In this document: positions 1 to 8,196 of the stretch, in pieces
Layout: every line of letters begins with the position of its first letter
Numbering within the stretch: position 1 is the first letter of the stretch
Assembly: GCA_015075165.1 (NCBI GenBank)
Contig: JABTUY010000004.1
Location: forward strand, 434,001-498,000
DNA from: Ideonella sp.
GTDB taxonomy: Bacteria > Pseudomonadota > Gammaproteobacteria > Burkholderiales > Burkholderiaceae_C
DNA: 64,000 bases
Direction: 5' to 3'
The notes under the pieces: generated by a model
Databases searched by the model: none
Seen by the model: only the letters and a program-made list of their open reading frames with translations
Told to the model about the DNA's origin: nothing
Program-made: the position numbers and the translations under genes

Positions 1-1
1 C

Positions 2-1516
2 GCCAATGCGCCGCACATGCCGGTGCACCTGGGCTCGATGAGCGAGAGCATCAGGACCGTGATCGCCCGCAACCCGCAGATGCGCGAGGGCGACGTCTAC
101 GTGCTGAACGATCCGTACCACGGCGGCACGCACCTGCCCGACGTGACCGTGGTGACGCCGGTGTATTTGGTGCCTCCGGCCGACGGAGCACCGTCGGCCG
201 CCCCCCGAGGGGGCGCGGGGCCGGCTTCGGAGCGGCCGGGCGCCGGCCCCGCACGCGTCGAACCCACACCGAGCTTTTTTGTGGCCTCGCGCGGGCACCA
301 CGCTGACATCGGCGGCTCGACGCCGGGGTCGATGCCGCCGTTGTCGAAGACGATCGACGAGGAGGGCGTGCTGTTCGACAACTTCCTGCTCGTGCGCGAC
401 GGTGTGCTGCGCGAGGCCGAGCTGCGCGCGCAGCTCGCCACCACGAACTGGCCGGCGCGCAACCCCGACCAAACGATTGCCGACCTGCGCGCGCAGATCG
501 CCGCCAACGAGAAGGGTGTGCAGGAGTTGCGCGCGATGGTGGCGCAGTTCGGCCGCGAGACCGTGGCCGCGTACATGCAGCACGTGCAGGACAACGCCGA
601 GGAGTCGGTGCGCCGCGTCATCACGGCATTGAAGGACGGGCGCTTCGAGCTCGAACTCGACAACGGCGCGCGTATCGAGGTGAAGGTGACCGTGCACGCG
701 CTGCAGCGCGAGGCGACGATCGACTTCACCGGCACCAGCGCGCAGCTGCCGAACAACTTCAACGCGCCGAAGGCGGTGACGATGGCCGCGGTGCTGTACG
801 TGTTCCGCACGCTGGTCGACGACGACATCCCGCTCAACGCCGGCTGCCTGAAGCCGCTGCACGTGATCGTACCCGACGGCTGCATGCTGAACCCGGCGTT
901 CCCGGCCGCGGTGGTGGCCGGCAACGTCGAGACCTCGCAATCGGTGACCAACGCGCTGTTCGGCGCGCTCGGCGTGATGGCGTCGAGCCCGTGCACGATG
1001 AGCAACTTCACGTTCGGCAACGCGCAGCACCAGTACTACGAGACGATCTCGGGCGGATCGGGCGCAGGCGTGCATCTGGATGCCGCCGGCCGACCCGTCG
1101 GCGGGTTCGACGGCACCAGCGTCGTGCAGACGCACATGACCAATTCGCGCCTCACCGACCCCGAGGTGCTCGAGTTCCGCTTCCCGGTGCGGCTCGACAG
1201 CTACGCGATTCGCACCGGCTCCGGTGGCAAGGGCCGGTATCGCGGCGGCGACGGGGGCGTGCGCCGCGTGCGCTTTCTCGAGCCGATGACGGCGTCGATC
1301 CTCAGCAACGGCCGCCGCATCGCGCCGTTCGGTATGGCCGGCGGCGAACCGGGCGCACTCGGCATCAACCGCGTCGAGCGGGCCGATGGTCGCATCGAGA
1401 CGCTGCAGCACATCGGCTCGGTGCAGATGGAGCCGGGCGACGTGTTCGTCATCGAAACCACCGGCGGCGGCGGCTACGGCCCCGCTTCGGATCGAGCCGC
1501 AAGCGGTGTAAGGTAG
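2..1516 (+). CDS. Hydantoinase B/oxoprolinase family protein, C-terminal part (5' end outside window)
   Basis: ATP-dependent 5-oxoprolinase or N-methylhydantoinase beta-type subunit, which opens a cyclic imide ring together with an HyuA-type subunit. The frame is open from base 2 and already reads the conserved [12 protein letters not shown] stretch before the first internal ATG, so the true start lies upstream. Other family marks are [25 protein letters not shown] and a Gly-rich C-terminus ([10 protein letters not shown]). Between TPVYLV and FFVASRG there is a run of about 30 Ala/Pro/Gly/Arg residues not normally found in this family; its DNA folds into three hairpins (see repeat entry). No partner gene is visible. 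Family is sure; substrate is unknown. Confidence 0.9.
   Translation, partial: ANAPHMPVHLGSMSESIRTVIARNPQMREGDVYVLNDPYHGGTHLPDVTVVTPVYLVPPADGAPSAAPRGGAGPASERPGAGPARVEPTPSFFVASRGHHADIGGSTPGSMPPLSKTIDEEGVLFDNFLLVRDGVLREAELRAQLATTNWPARNPDQTIADLRAQIAANEKGVQELRAMVAQFGRETVAAYMQHVQDNAEESVRRVITALKDGRFELELDNGARIEVKVTVHALQREATIDFTGTSAQLPNNFNAPKAVTMAAVLYVFRTLVDDDIPLNAGCLKPLHVIVPDGCMLNPAFPAAVVAGNVETSQSVTNALFGALGVMASSPCTMSNFTFGNAQHQYYETISGGSGAGVHLDAAGRPVGGFDGTSVVQTHMTNSRLTDPEVLEFRFPVRLDSYAIRTGSGGKGRYRGGDGGVRRVRFLEPMTASILSNGRRIAPFGMAGGEPGALGINRVERADGRIETLQHIGSVQMEPGDVFVIETTGGGGYGPASDRAASGVR
169..262. repeat. Three-hairpin palindromic repeat inserted in frame within the hyuB-like gene
   Basis: Three consecutive inverted repeats are visible. 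The first has 9-bp arms at 178-186 and 191-199 with loop agca. The second has 6-bp arms at 200-205 and 209-214. The third has 11-bp arms at 215-225 and 242-252. The stretch is translated as a low-complexity segment and keeps the frame. It shares the 15-mer GCTTCGGAGCGGCCG (224-238) with the nusB-ribH gap (11758-11772). Its layout of hairpin, C-run/G-run hairpin, hairpin resembles the repeat after xerD. Confidence 0.65.
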
Positions 1517-1589
1517 CGCACCGTCCGGTCGACACACGCGGGCCGTCGGACCATCTGCCCGCTGCGACGCACCCTGCTGGAGTCTCCCG

Positions 1590-1871
1590 ATGAACCAACG
1601 CCTCGTCGTTTCCTCCGCGTTTGCCTCGGTGCTGGCGCTAGGCCTCGCCGCGCCTGCTGCCGCGCAGGACAAAGAGAAGGAGAAGTGCTTCGGCATTGCC
1701 AAGGCGGGCCAGAACGACTGCGCCAACCTTGCCGGCACGCACGGTTGCGCCGGCGAGAGCAAGGTCGATTTCCATCCGGCCGAGTGGAAGTACGTGGCCA
1801 AGGGCACTTGCAAGAAGCTGAAGGGCATGACCGAGGCCGAGGCCCAGGCCAAGCTCCAGAAGAAGAGCTGA
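1590..1871 (+). CDS. DUF2282 (BufA1/bufferin-type) secreted RiPP precursor
   Basis: A 93-residue precursor with an N-terminal signal peptide (hydrophobic core 7-22, cleavage likely after the AAPAAAQ region near residue 26). The mature part is small and hydrophilic with exactly four cysteines, Cys33, Cys44, Cys53 and Cys74, the pattern of DUF2282 bufferin precursors. In characterised bufferins the MNIO enzyme modifies central cysteines and the product binds copper in the periplasm; here Cys44 and Cys53 would be the modification sites (inference). A GGAG-type ribosome site (ctggagtctcccg) precedes the ATG. The next gene starts 36 nt downstream and encodes the maturase, so the two form one unit. 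Confidence 0.85.
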   Translation: MNQRLVVSSAFASVLALGLAAPAAAQDKEKEKCFGIAKAGQNDCANLAGTHGCAGESKVDFHPAEWKYVAKGTCKKLKGMTEAEAQAKLQKKS

Positions 1872-1907
1872 GCGCCGACGGTCGCGCCCGTTGATCCGTC
1901 GACGGCG

Positions 1908-3698
1908 ATGACGCAGGTCGGCATCGGCTGGCGACAGCCGCACTACGAGGCGCTGCTGCGCCAGCGCCCGAGGCTCGGCTTCATCGAGGTGCACTCGGAG
2001 AACTTCTTCGCCGACGGCGGCGCTGCGCTGGCCGTGCTCGAGCGCGGCCGCGCACACTACGCGGTCAGCCTGCACGGCGTCGGCCTCGCGCTGGGCTCGG
2101 TCGCCGGGCTCGACCCCTGGCACCTCGAGCGTCTGGCGCGGCTGGTGCGGCGCATCGATCCGGTGCGCGTCAGCGACCATGCTGCATTCGCTCGTGCGCC
2201 GTTGCAGCCTGGCCAGCCGCCGGTGCACGGCGCCGATCTGCTGCCGATCGCGTTCACCGAGGCGTCGCTCGGCATCCTGCTGCGCAACGTGGCGCAGGTG
2301 CAGGACCGGTTGCGCCGTCCGATCGCGGTGGAGAACCTGGCGGCCTACCTGCGCTGGGCCGACGATCGCGTGGCCGAGGCGCAGTTCTTCGACGAGCTGG
2401 CGCAGCGCAGCGGCTGCACACTGCTGCTCGACCTGAACAACCTGGTCGTCAATGCGCTGAACCGCGGCGACGATCCGGTCGCTGCGGCGTGCCGCTTTGT
2501 CGACGCGATCACGCCGCAGCACGTGGTGCAGGTCCACCTCGCGGGTTTCAGCGATCGCGACGCGCTGGCGATCGACGACCACGGCAGCCGCGTGCGCGAG
2601 CCGGTGTGGCAGGTGTTCGGCCACGCCGTGCGACGCCTGGGGCCGCGGCCGACCTTGATCGAGTGGGACACCGACGTGCCGGCGCTCGACGTGCTGCTGG
2701 CCGAGGCGCGGCGCGCGCACGAGGTGATGGCGGCCGCGTGGCCGCAGTGCATGAGCATGCGCGCGACGCCCGCCACGACGCCTGCCGCACCGTCTGCGCG
2801 CGCGTCTGCGCCTGTGCAAGCCTCCGCACCCGCACAAGCGGACGCGGAGTTGCACACGCGCGAAGCGCAGCGCCAGCAGCAACTGTTGCGCACGCTGTGG
2901 CGGCGCGAGCTCGACGACGCGTTGGCGCCCTGGCTGTACGAGACCGGCGCACGTGCCGCGCGGGGCCTCGCAGCGTACCGCGGCAACGCCGCGGCGATCG
3001 CCGAGCGGGCGCTGGCGGCGGCCTACCCCACGGTGCGCCAACTGGTCAGTGCCGATTCGTTCGCGCTGCTGGCGCGCAGCGTCTGGCAGCGCCAGCCGCC
3101 GCAGTGTGGTGACCTGGCGCAGTACGGCGCGGGGTTGGCCGACGCGATCGCCGCCGACGCGCAACTGGCGAGCGAACCGTACCTCGCCGACATCGCGCGG
3201 CTGGATTGGGCGGTGCACACGATCGAGCACGCGGCCGACGCGACCACACCTGTGCCGGGTCTGCAGCGTCTTGCCGATGAAGACCCGGCGAAGCTGCGAC
3301 TCGTGCTGCGGCCGGGGTTGCAGGTGCTGCGCTCTTGCCACCCGATCGTCCTGCTGTGGCAGGCGCACTGGGCGTGCGACGGCGATGGCGTCGCCACCGG
3401 CGCTGCCGGCAGCGATGGGCTGCACGACGATGCGGTCGACGAGCGGTTCGCCGCCGCGCGTGCCGCGCTCACGCGCGGCGATGCCGAGACGGCCCTGGTG
3501 TCGCGCACCGGCTGGCGGGCGACGGTGCAGCGGCTCGACGCATCCGACACGCGCTTCTTCGTGGCGCTGCTGAGCGGCGAGCCGCTGGCACGGGCGCTCG
3601 ACGCGGCGGGTGATGGCTTCTCGTTCGAGCGCTGGCTGCAGCGCGCGTTGACGCAGCAGTGGTTGCGCGGCGTCGAGGCGACCGCAGGCCACGATTGA
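1908..3698 (+). CDS. Fused DUF692 (MNIO, BufB-like) and DUF2063 (BufC-like) bufferin maturase
   Basis: A 596-residue protein joining two proteins that are usually separate. Residues 1-280 are a DUF692 TIM-barrel multinuclear non-haem iron oxidase. Candidate metal ligands are Glu27/His29 (IEVHSEN), His56 (SLHG), Asp90-His91 (SDHAAF), Glu142-Asn143 (VENL), Asp175/Asn177 (LDLNN), His210 (VHLAGF), His225 (DDHG) and Glu252/Asp254 (IEWDTD). An Ala/Pro/Ser-rich linker (about 281-316) leads to a DUF2063 N-terminal domain (about 317-405, with LWRREL, AYRGN and YPTVRQL) and a C-terminal region. DUF2063 proteins act as recruitment partners of MNIO enzymes. The adjacent DUF2282 gene is the expected substrate. 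The frame is continuous across the junction with no sign of a sequencing artefact. Confidence 0.85.
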   Translation: MTQVGIGWRQPHYEALLRQRPRLGFIEVHSENFFADGGAALAVLERGRAHYAVSLHGVGLALGSVAGLDPWHLERLARLVRRIDPVRVSDHAAFARAPLQPGQPPVHGADLLPIAFTEASLGILLRNVAQVQDRLRRPIAVENLAAYLRWADDRVAEAQFFDELAQRSGCTLLLDLNNLVVNALNRGDDPVAAACRFVDAITPQHVVQVHLAGFSDRDALAIDDHGSRVREPVWQVFGHAVRRLGPRPTLIEWDTDVPALDVLLAEARRAHEVMAAAWPQCMSMRATPATTPAAPSARASAPVQASAPAQADAELHTREAQRQQQLLRTLWRRELDDALAPWLYETGARAARGLAAYRGNAAAIAERALAAAYPTVRQLVSADSFALLARSVWQRQPPQCGDLAQYGAGLADAIAADAQLASEPYLADIARLDWAVHTIEHAADATTPVPGLQRLADEDPAKLRLVLRPGLQVLRSCHPIVLLWQAHWACDGDGVATGAAGSDGLHDDAVDERFAAARAALTRGDAETALVSRTGWRATVQRLDASDTRFFVALLSGEPLARALDAAGDGFSFERWLQRALTQQWLRGVEATAGHD

Positions 3699-3768
3699 TC
3701 TCGCGCCCGGGCCACCCGGTGCGACGTCGCGGGCGGCGGGGCACGGCGACGCGCTATCCTGCACGGCG

Positions 3769-3906
3769 ATGAATGCGGCCGCTGCCCTCTCGATCGACGC
3801 GACCCGTGCGCGGCGCTGCCGCGGCGCCGCCGGCGCTCGCAGCGGCATGGCCGGGCGGCGGCACATGGCCGCGCCGCGGCTGTCGATGCCCGCCGCGCGG
3901 CGATGA
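3769..3906 (+). CDS. Possible 45-codon upstream ORF, stop overlapping the next start
   Basis: A small ORF starts at the ATG 9 bases after a TATCCT -10-like hexamer (3755-3760) and ends at a TGA that overlaps the ATG of the oxidoreductase gene (ATGA at 3903-3906). It encodes an Arg/Ala-rich 45-residue peptide with no recognisable domain. The coupling arrangement is typical of translationally linked genes, but there is no clear ribosome site and chance ORFs are common at this GC content. Confidence 0.25.
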   Translation: MNAAAALSIDATRARRCRGAAGARSGMAGRRHMAAPRLSMPAARR

Positions 3907-5135
3907 AGCGCGTGGTGCTGCTCGGAGCGGGCCGCGCGCACCTGGGCGTGCTGGCCGAAATGGCCCGCGAGCCGATGCCGCGTGTGCAGGCGGTGCTGGT
4001 CGCGCCGCAGCCGCGTGCACTGCACGGTGCGATGTTGCCGGGCTGGATCGCCGGCCACCACGCGCTGCACGCCTGCTCGATCGCGCTCGAGCCGCTGGTG
4101 CGCGCGGCCAGGGTCGAGCTGGCGCGATCGCAGCCGACCGCGCTCGACGCGAAGGCGCGCAGTGTCACGCTGGCCGATGGTCGCGTTGCCGAGTACGACG
4201 TGCTGTCGCTCGATGTCGAGCCGGTGTGTGACCGCGACGCGATCGCCGGTGCACGCGAGCACGGCCTGTTCCTACGTCCGCACGAGCAGTTCGTGCAGTT
4301 GTTCGAGCGCGTGCTGGCGCTGGCCGCCGGCCGTGCGCTCGACGTGGTGGTGATCGGCGGCGGCGCGGCCGGCTTCGAGGCGGCGATGGCGCTGCAGCAC
4401 CGGCTCGGCCGTGGCGGCGCGACGGCAGCGCGGGTGTGCCTGGTCACCGGCGACGCCACGGTGCTGCCGCGCTTCGCGCCCGCGGTGCGCGAACGCGCGC
4501 TGGCGCTGCTGCGGCGCGCGCGCATCACGGTGCTGAATCAGCGCTGTGTCGAGATCACCGCACAGCAGGTGCTGCTCGACAACGGCGCGCGGCTGGTGTG
4601 CGACGTGCCGGTGCTGGCGCTGCCGGCGGTGGCACCGGCGTGGCTGCGCGACAGCGGGCTCGCGCTCGACGCTGCGGGCTTCGCGCAGGTGACGTCGCAG
4701 TTGCACAGCGTGTCGCATGCCGAGGTGTTCGTCGCCGGTGCGCTGGCGTCGGCCGCGCAGCGGCCGCTGGCCGGCAGCGGCCTGCTGGCGTTGCGCAACA
4801 CGCCGCCGCTGGCGCTCAACCTGCGCCGCCGCGTCGCCGGCGGCGAACTGGTGGCGTGGCAGCCGTCGCCGCGCGCGCTGGCCTGGCTCGCGTGCGGCGA
4901 GCGGCGCGCCATCTTGGGGTGGGGCGACGTGGCGCTGCAGGGCCGCTGGCTCTGGCCGCTGAAGGAGCGGCTCGATCGCCGCTTCGTCGAGCGTTTCGGC
5001 GGCGACACCGCGCCGGCGGCTGCAGCGATCGAGCCGACGCTGGGCGAGCTGCCGACGCCGGCGCCGCCGGGCGCAACGGGCGACAGTGCGGTGGCAGGCG
5101 AAACGGCATCGGCGCGCGGCGATGCCAGACATTGA
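3903..5135 (+). CDS. FAD-dependent pyridine nucleotide oxidoreductase (NDH-2-like fold)
   Basis: A 410-residue flavoprotein. The N-terminal Rossmann motif is VVLLGAGRAHLGVL (residues 4-17) and a second dinucleotide motif, VVVIGGGAAGFEAAMAL, lies near residue 150. Both are typical of the two-nucleotide-fold family that includes type II NADH dehydrogenases and the FAD-binding domain associated with selenide-water dikinase. No redox CxxC pair is visible. It begins 204 nt after the bufferin maturase in the same direction, so a link to that system is possible but unproven. The last 35 residues are Pro/Ala-rich. The gene converges with tolA. Confidence 0.75.
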   Translation: MKRVVLLGAGRAHLGVLAEMAREPMPRVQAVLVAPQPRALHGAMLPGWIAGHHALHACSIALEPLVRAARVELARSQPTALDAKARSVTLADGRVAEYDVLSLDVEPVCDRDAIAGAREHGLFLRPHEQFVQLFERVLALAAGRALDVVVIGGGAAGFEAAMALQHRLGRGGATAARVCLVTGDATVLPRFAPAVRERALALLRRARITVLNQRCVEITAQQVLLDNGARLVCDVPVLALPAVAPAWLRDSGLALDAAGFAQVTSQLHSVSHAEVFVAGALASAAQRPLAGSGLLALRNTPPLALNLRRRVAGGELVAWQPSPRALAWLACGERRAILGWGDVALQGRWLWPLKERLDRRFVERFGGDTAPAAAAIEPTLGELPTPAPPGATGDSAVAGETASARGDARH

Positions 5136-5176
5136 GCTGCGGCGCCCCCAACCGCCGCCGGCCGGGAGCGCCGCCT

Positions 5177-6049
5177 TCAGTCGCGCGGTCTGAATTCGAT
5201 CACGATGCTCGACGGCACGCGGCCATCGATGTCGCGCGGCAGTTGCTCGGTGCGGTCGATCGCGCGCAGCACGGCGTCGTCCCAGGTCTTGTTGCCGCTG
5301 CCTTGCACCAGGCGCCTGCCGATGATCATGCCGTCGGGTGCGCAGCGCACCTCGACCACCGCCACCGGGTTGCCCGGGATATCGTCGGTCAGCACGATGT
5401 TGGGCTTGACGCGCGCGATGATGCGCCCGGCATAGCTCGCCGACGGGCCGGCGTCGCGCGGCGCGGTGCCGCCGGCGCTCTGGCCGCCGGTGCCGGCCTG
5501 GCCCATCATGCGTTTCAGGTTCTCCTGCCGCAGCTTGGCCTGGCGCGCCTCTTCCTCCTTCTGGCGCCGCGCCTCCGCCTCACGCCGCTTCTGCGCGGCG
5601 ATCTGCTCGGCCTTCTCCTGCTCGAGCCGCTCGCGCTCCTGTTCGCGACGCTCCTGCTCCTTGCGCGCGCGCTCCTGGCGCTCGCGCTCCTGCCGTTCGT
5701 GCTGCTCGCGCAACTTGCGTTCGGCCTTCTCCTTCTCGATCGCGATCTGCGCGTCGTTCACCTGCGGCTTCGGCGGTGGCTGCTCGGCCTGCACCGGCGG
5801 CGGCGGAGGCTTGGGCGTCGGCACCGGCTTCGGCGCCTCGACCGGCGCCGGCGCCGCGGCCTGCGGCACCGCGGCCCACAGCTCGGCGCTGACGCCGGCG
5901 GGCGTTTGGCTGCGCCACGCCACGCCGAAGGCGAGCGCGATGATCAGGCCCACGTGCACCACCAGCGCCAGCGCGGTGCCTTTGCGCAGGCCGCCCAGCG
6001 GCTGCGGCATCAGGCTGTCGTGGCGCTTGAGCGTGCTGTCCAGGGCCAT
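5177..6049 (-). CDS. tolA: TolA, cell-envelope integrity protein
   Basis: Inner-membrane protein linking the TolQR proton motor to the outer-membrane Pal-TolB complex for constriction of the envelope. It has 290 residues. One N-terminal membrane segment (about 22-45) carries the conserved His32, the position used for contact with TolQR. A Pro-rich stretch (67-92) and a long Glu/Arg/Lys coiled coil (about 97-170) follow, then a C-terminal TonB-like domain ending VIEFRPRD. It lies 12 nt downstream of tolR. tolB and pal, which usually follow, are not here: the next gene converges on it. Confidence 0.92.
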   Translation of the reverse strand: MALDSTLKRHDSLMPQPLGGLRKGTALALVVHVGLIIALAFGVAWRSQTPAGVSAELWAAVPQAAAPAPVEAPKPVPTPKPPPPPVQAEQPPPKPQVNDAQIAIEKEKAERKLREQHERQERERQERARKEQERREQERERLEQEKAEQIAAQKRREAEARRQKEEEARQAKLRQENLKRMMGQAGTGGQSAGGTAPRDAGPSASYAGRIIARVKPNIVLTDDIPGNPVAVVEVRCAPDGMIIGRRLVQGSGNKTWDDAVLRAIDRTEQLPRDIDGRVPSSIVIEFRPRD

Positions 6050-6061
6050 CGTCTCGAGTCG

Positions 6062-6484
<423 letters not shown>

Positions 6485-6488
6485 CGCG

Positions 6489-7199
6489 CTACCTCAGCGG
6501 CGCCGGCGCGGTCGCGGCGGCGCCCGGTGCCGGCAGGCTCACGTTGCGCTGCAGGATGTTGAGGAACTCCTCGATGAAGGTCTCGAGCTGTGTCGCGATG
6601 CGGTCGATCTCGCGCGCGAAGCGGTTGTAGGCCACCACCGCCGGAATCGCCGCGAACAGGCCGATCGCGGTGGCCACCAGCGCCTCGGCGATGCCCGGCG
6701 CCACCGTGGCCAGCGTGACTTGCTGCAGGTTCGACAGGCCGACGAAGGCATGCATGATGCCCCACACGGTGCCGAACAGGCCGACGTAGGGGCTGACCGA
6801 ACCCACCGAGGCCAGGAAGCCGAGATTGCCCTCGATCACGTCGAGCTCGCGCTGGAAGCTGGCGCGCATCGCGCGGCGCGCGCCGTCGAGCTGTGCCGGC
6901 GCGTCGAGCCGGCGCTCGCGCAGCTTCAGGAACTCGCGCATGCCGGAGGCGAAGATGCGTTCCATCGGCGCGCTGGCGTGCTTGGCGCCGGCCGATTGGT
7001 TGAGCTCGGCCAGGTTCTTGCCCGACCAGAACTCGCGCTCGAAGCCCTCGTTGAGCGCGCGCACGCGCTTGAGGCCGAACACCTTGCCGAAGATCATCGA
7101 CCAGCTCACCACCGACACCGCGAGCAGGCCCACCATCACCACCTGTACCACGAAGGTGGCGTGCAGCACGAGGTTGAGGATCGAGAGGTCTTGGTTCAT
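6489..7199 (-). CDS. tolQ: TolQ, MotA/TolQ/ExbB proton channel protein
   Basis: A 236-residue inner-membrane protein with three membrane helices (about 11-32, 135-160 and 170-195). The conserved channel segment GLFGTVWGIMHAF and the ALVATAIGLFAAIPAVVAYN helix are present. The ATG overlaps the ybgC stop codon (ATGA), placing ybgC-tolQ-tolR-tolA in one operon, the order known from other Proteobacteria. Confidence 0.95.
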   Translation of the reverse strand: MNQDLSILNLVLHATFVVQVVMVGLLAVSVVSWSMIFGKVFGLKRVRALNEGFEREFWSGKNLAELNQSAGAKHASAPMERIFASGMREFLKLRERRLDAPAQLDGARRAMRASFQRELDVIEGNLGFLASVGSVSPYVGLFGTVWGIMHAFVGLSNLQQVTLATVAPGIAEALVATAIGLFAAIPAVVAYNRFAREIDRIATQLETFIEEFLNILQRNVSLPAPGAAATAPAPLR

Positions 7200-7606
7200 T
7201 GCAGATGCGACAGGATGTGCGGCGGGATGCGGCGCAGCTTCAACGTGGGTGCTTCGACGCAGGCGATACGGATCTCGCCTTCGGCCAGCAGTTCCGTGCC
7301 GCGCAGCGCGCGCTGGCGCAGGCTCAGGCTGGCGCGGGCGGCCTCGCGCACCGCGACGGTGACCTCGAGCAGGTCGTCCAGCCGCGCCGGGCGGTGGTAG
7401 CGCAGCACCGCTTCGCTGACGACGAAGATTGCGCCGTCGCGCTCACGCAGCTCGCGCTGGTCGACACCGAGGCCGCGCAGCCATTCGGTGCGTGCGCGCT
7501 CGAAGAACCTGAGGTAGTTGGCGTAGTAGACGATGCCGCCCGCGTCGGTGTCTTCCCAGTACACGCGCGTGGCGTGGCGAAACGGCTCGATGGTGGTGGC
7601 GCTCAA
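7196..7606 (-). CDS. ybgC: YbgC, Tol-Pal-associated acyl-CoA thioesterase
   Basis: A hot-dog-fold thioesterase of 136 residues that hydrolyses acyl-CoA or acyl-ACP at the membrane. The catalytic signature is YWEDTDAGGIVYYANYLRFFERARTEWL, with the active-site Asp in TDAGG. The start codon is TTG, preceded by a GAGGGT ribosome site about 6 nt upstream. This is the first gene of the tol operon, overlapping tolQ by 4 nt. The biological role of YbgC within Tol-Pal is not settled. Confidence 0.92.
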   Translation of the reverse strand: MSATTIEPFRHATRVYWEDTDAGGIVYYANYLRFFERARTEWLRGLGVDQRELRERDGAIFVVSEAVLRYHRPARLDDLLEVTVAVREAARASLSLRQRALRGTELLAEGEIRIACVEAPTLKLRRIPPHILSHLQ

Positions 7607-7717
7607 TAGACTGACCCTCTGCGCGGCGCGCGTCGGAACGGCCGCTCGCTGACGGCCCGGCGCGCGCCTGGGTGCACGCGATGATACGTGAGCCCGTGTC
7701 GCGGGCGCGTGGGCGCG

Positions 7718-8176
7718 CTATGGTGCCAGTCGCTTGTACACCGGGCCCCACAGTGGGTGGCCGGCCTCGGAGCGCGTCAGCGCGAAGCCTGGGTCGGCCG
7801 CGCGCGCGGCACGGAATGCCGCCTCGCACTCGGCCGTTCTGTTGCTGGTGCAGTAGATGAACGCCAGCAGCTTGTGAGCACCGGCACGGTCGTTCGGGCT
7901 CGCGAGGCCGGTCTGCAGCGCCGTGGTCAGTGCGCGCTCGGCCTGCGGGTACTGGCCGTCGTCATAGGCGCGCATGCCCGCCAGAAGCGCACGTTCGGCG
8001 GGTCGCTCGAGCACGTCGGTCAGTCCGGGTGAGGGCGGTGGCACCGCGCAGCCGCCGAGGCCTGTCAGCGCGATCACCAGCGCGGCCGCGATGCCGAGGC
8101 GCGTGCCTGGATGTGCGTGCGGTCGAGCCAGCTGCCGTGCCAGCCGCTGTGTTCGCCGCCGCTGCATGCCGCTCAT
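7718..8176 (-). CDS. TssQ-family type VI secretion-associated lipoprotein
   Basis: A 152-residue lipoprotein: a basic N-terminus, a hydrophobic stretch and a lipobox ending GLGGC at Cys43, then a short helical-repeat domain. The stretches LASPNDRAGAHKLLAFIYCTSNR and EAGHPLWGPVYKR match what I recall of the TssQ family, a lipoprotein seen next to type VI secretion loci in Burkholderiales. It starts 20 nt downstream of the kinase gene on the same strand. No tss structural genes lie in the window. The start chosen is the ATG encoding MSGMQRRR; the frame extends further upstream into the kinase gene. Confidence 0.7.
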   Translation of the reverse strand: MSGMQRRRTQRLARQLARPHAHPGTRLGIAAALVIALTGLGGCAVPPPSPGLTDVLERPAERALLAGMRAYDDGQYPQAERALTTALQTGLASPNDRAGAHKLLAFIYCTSNRTAECEAAFRAARAADPGFALTRSEAGHPLWGPVYKRLAP

Positions 8177-8196
8177 GGTGCTGCCCCGATGGTCGT

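Noticed and set aside
1638..4262. 874-codon minus-strand open frame opposite the bufferin maturase
   Set aside because: Arg/His-rich shadow with no motif; the plus strand carries recognisable DUF692 and DUF2063 domains.
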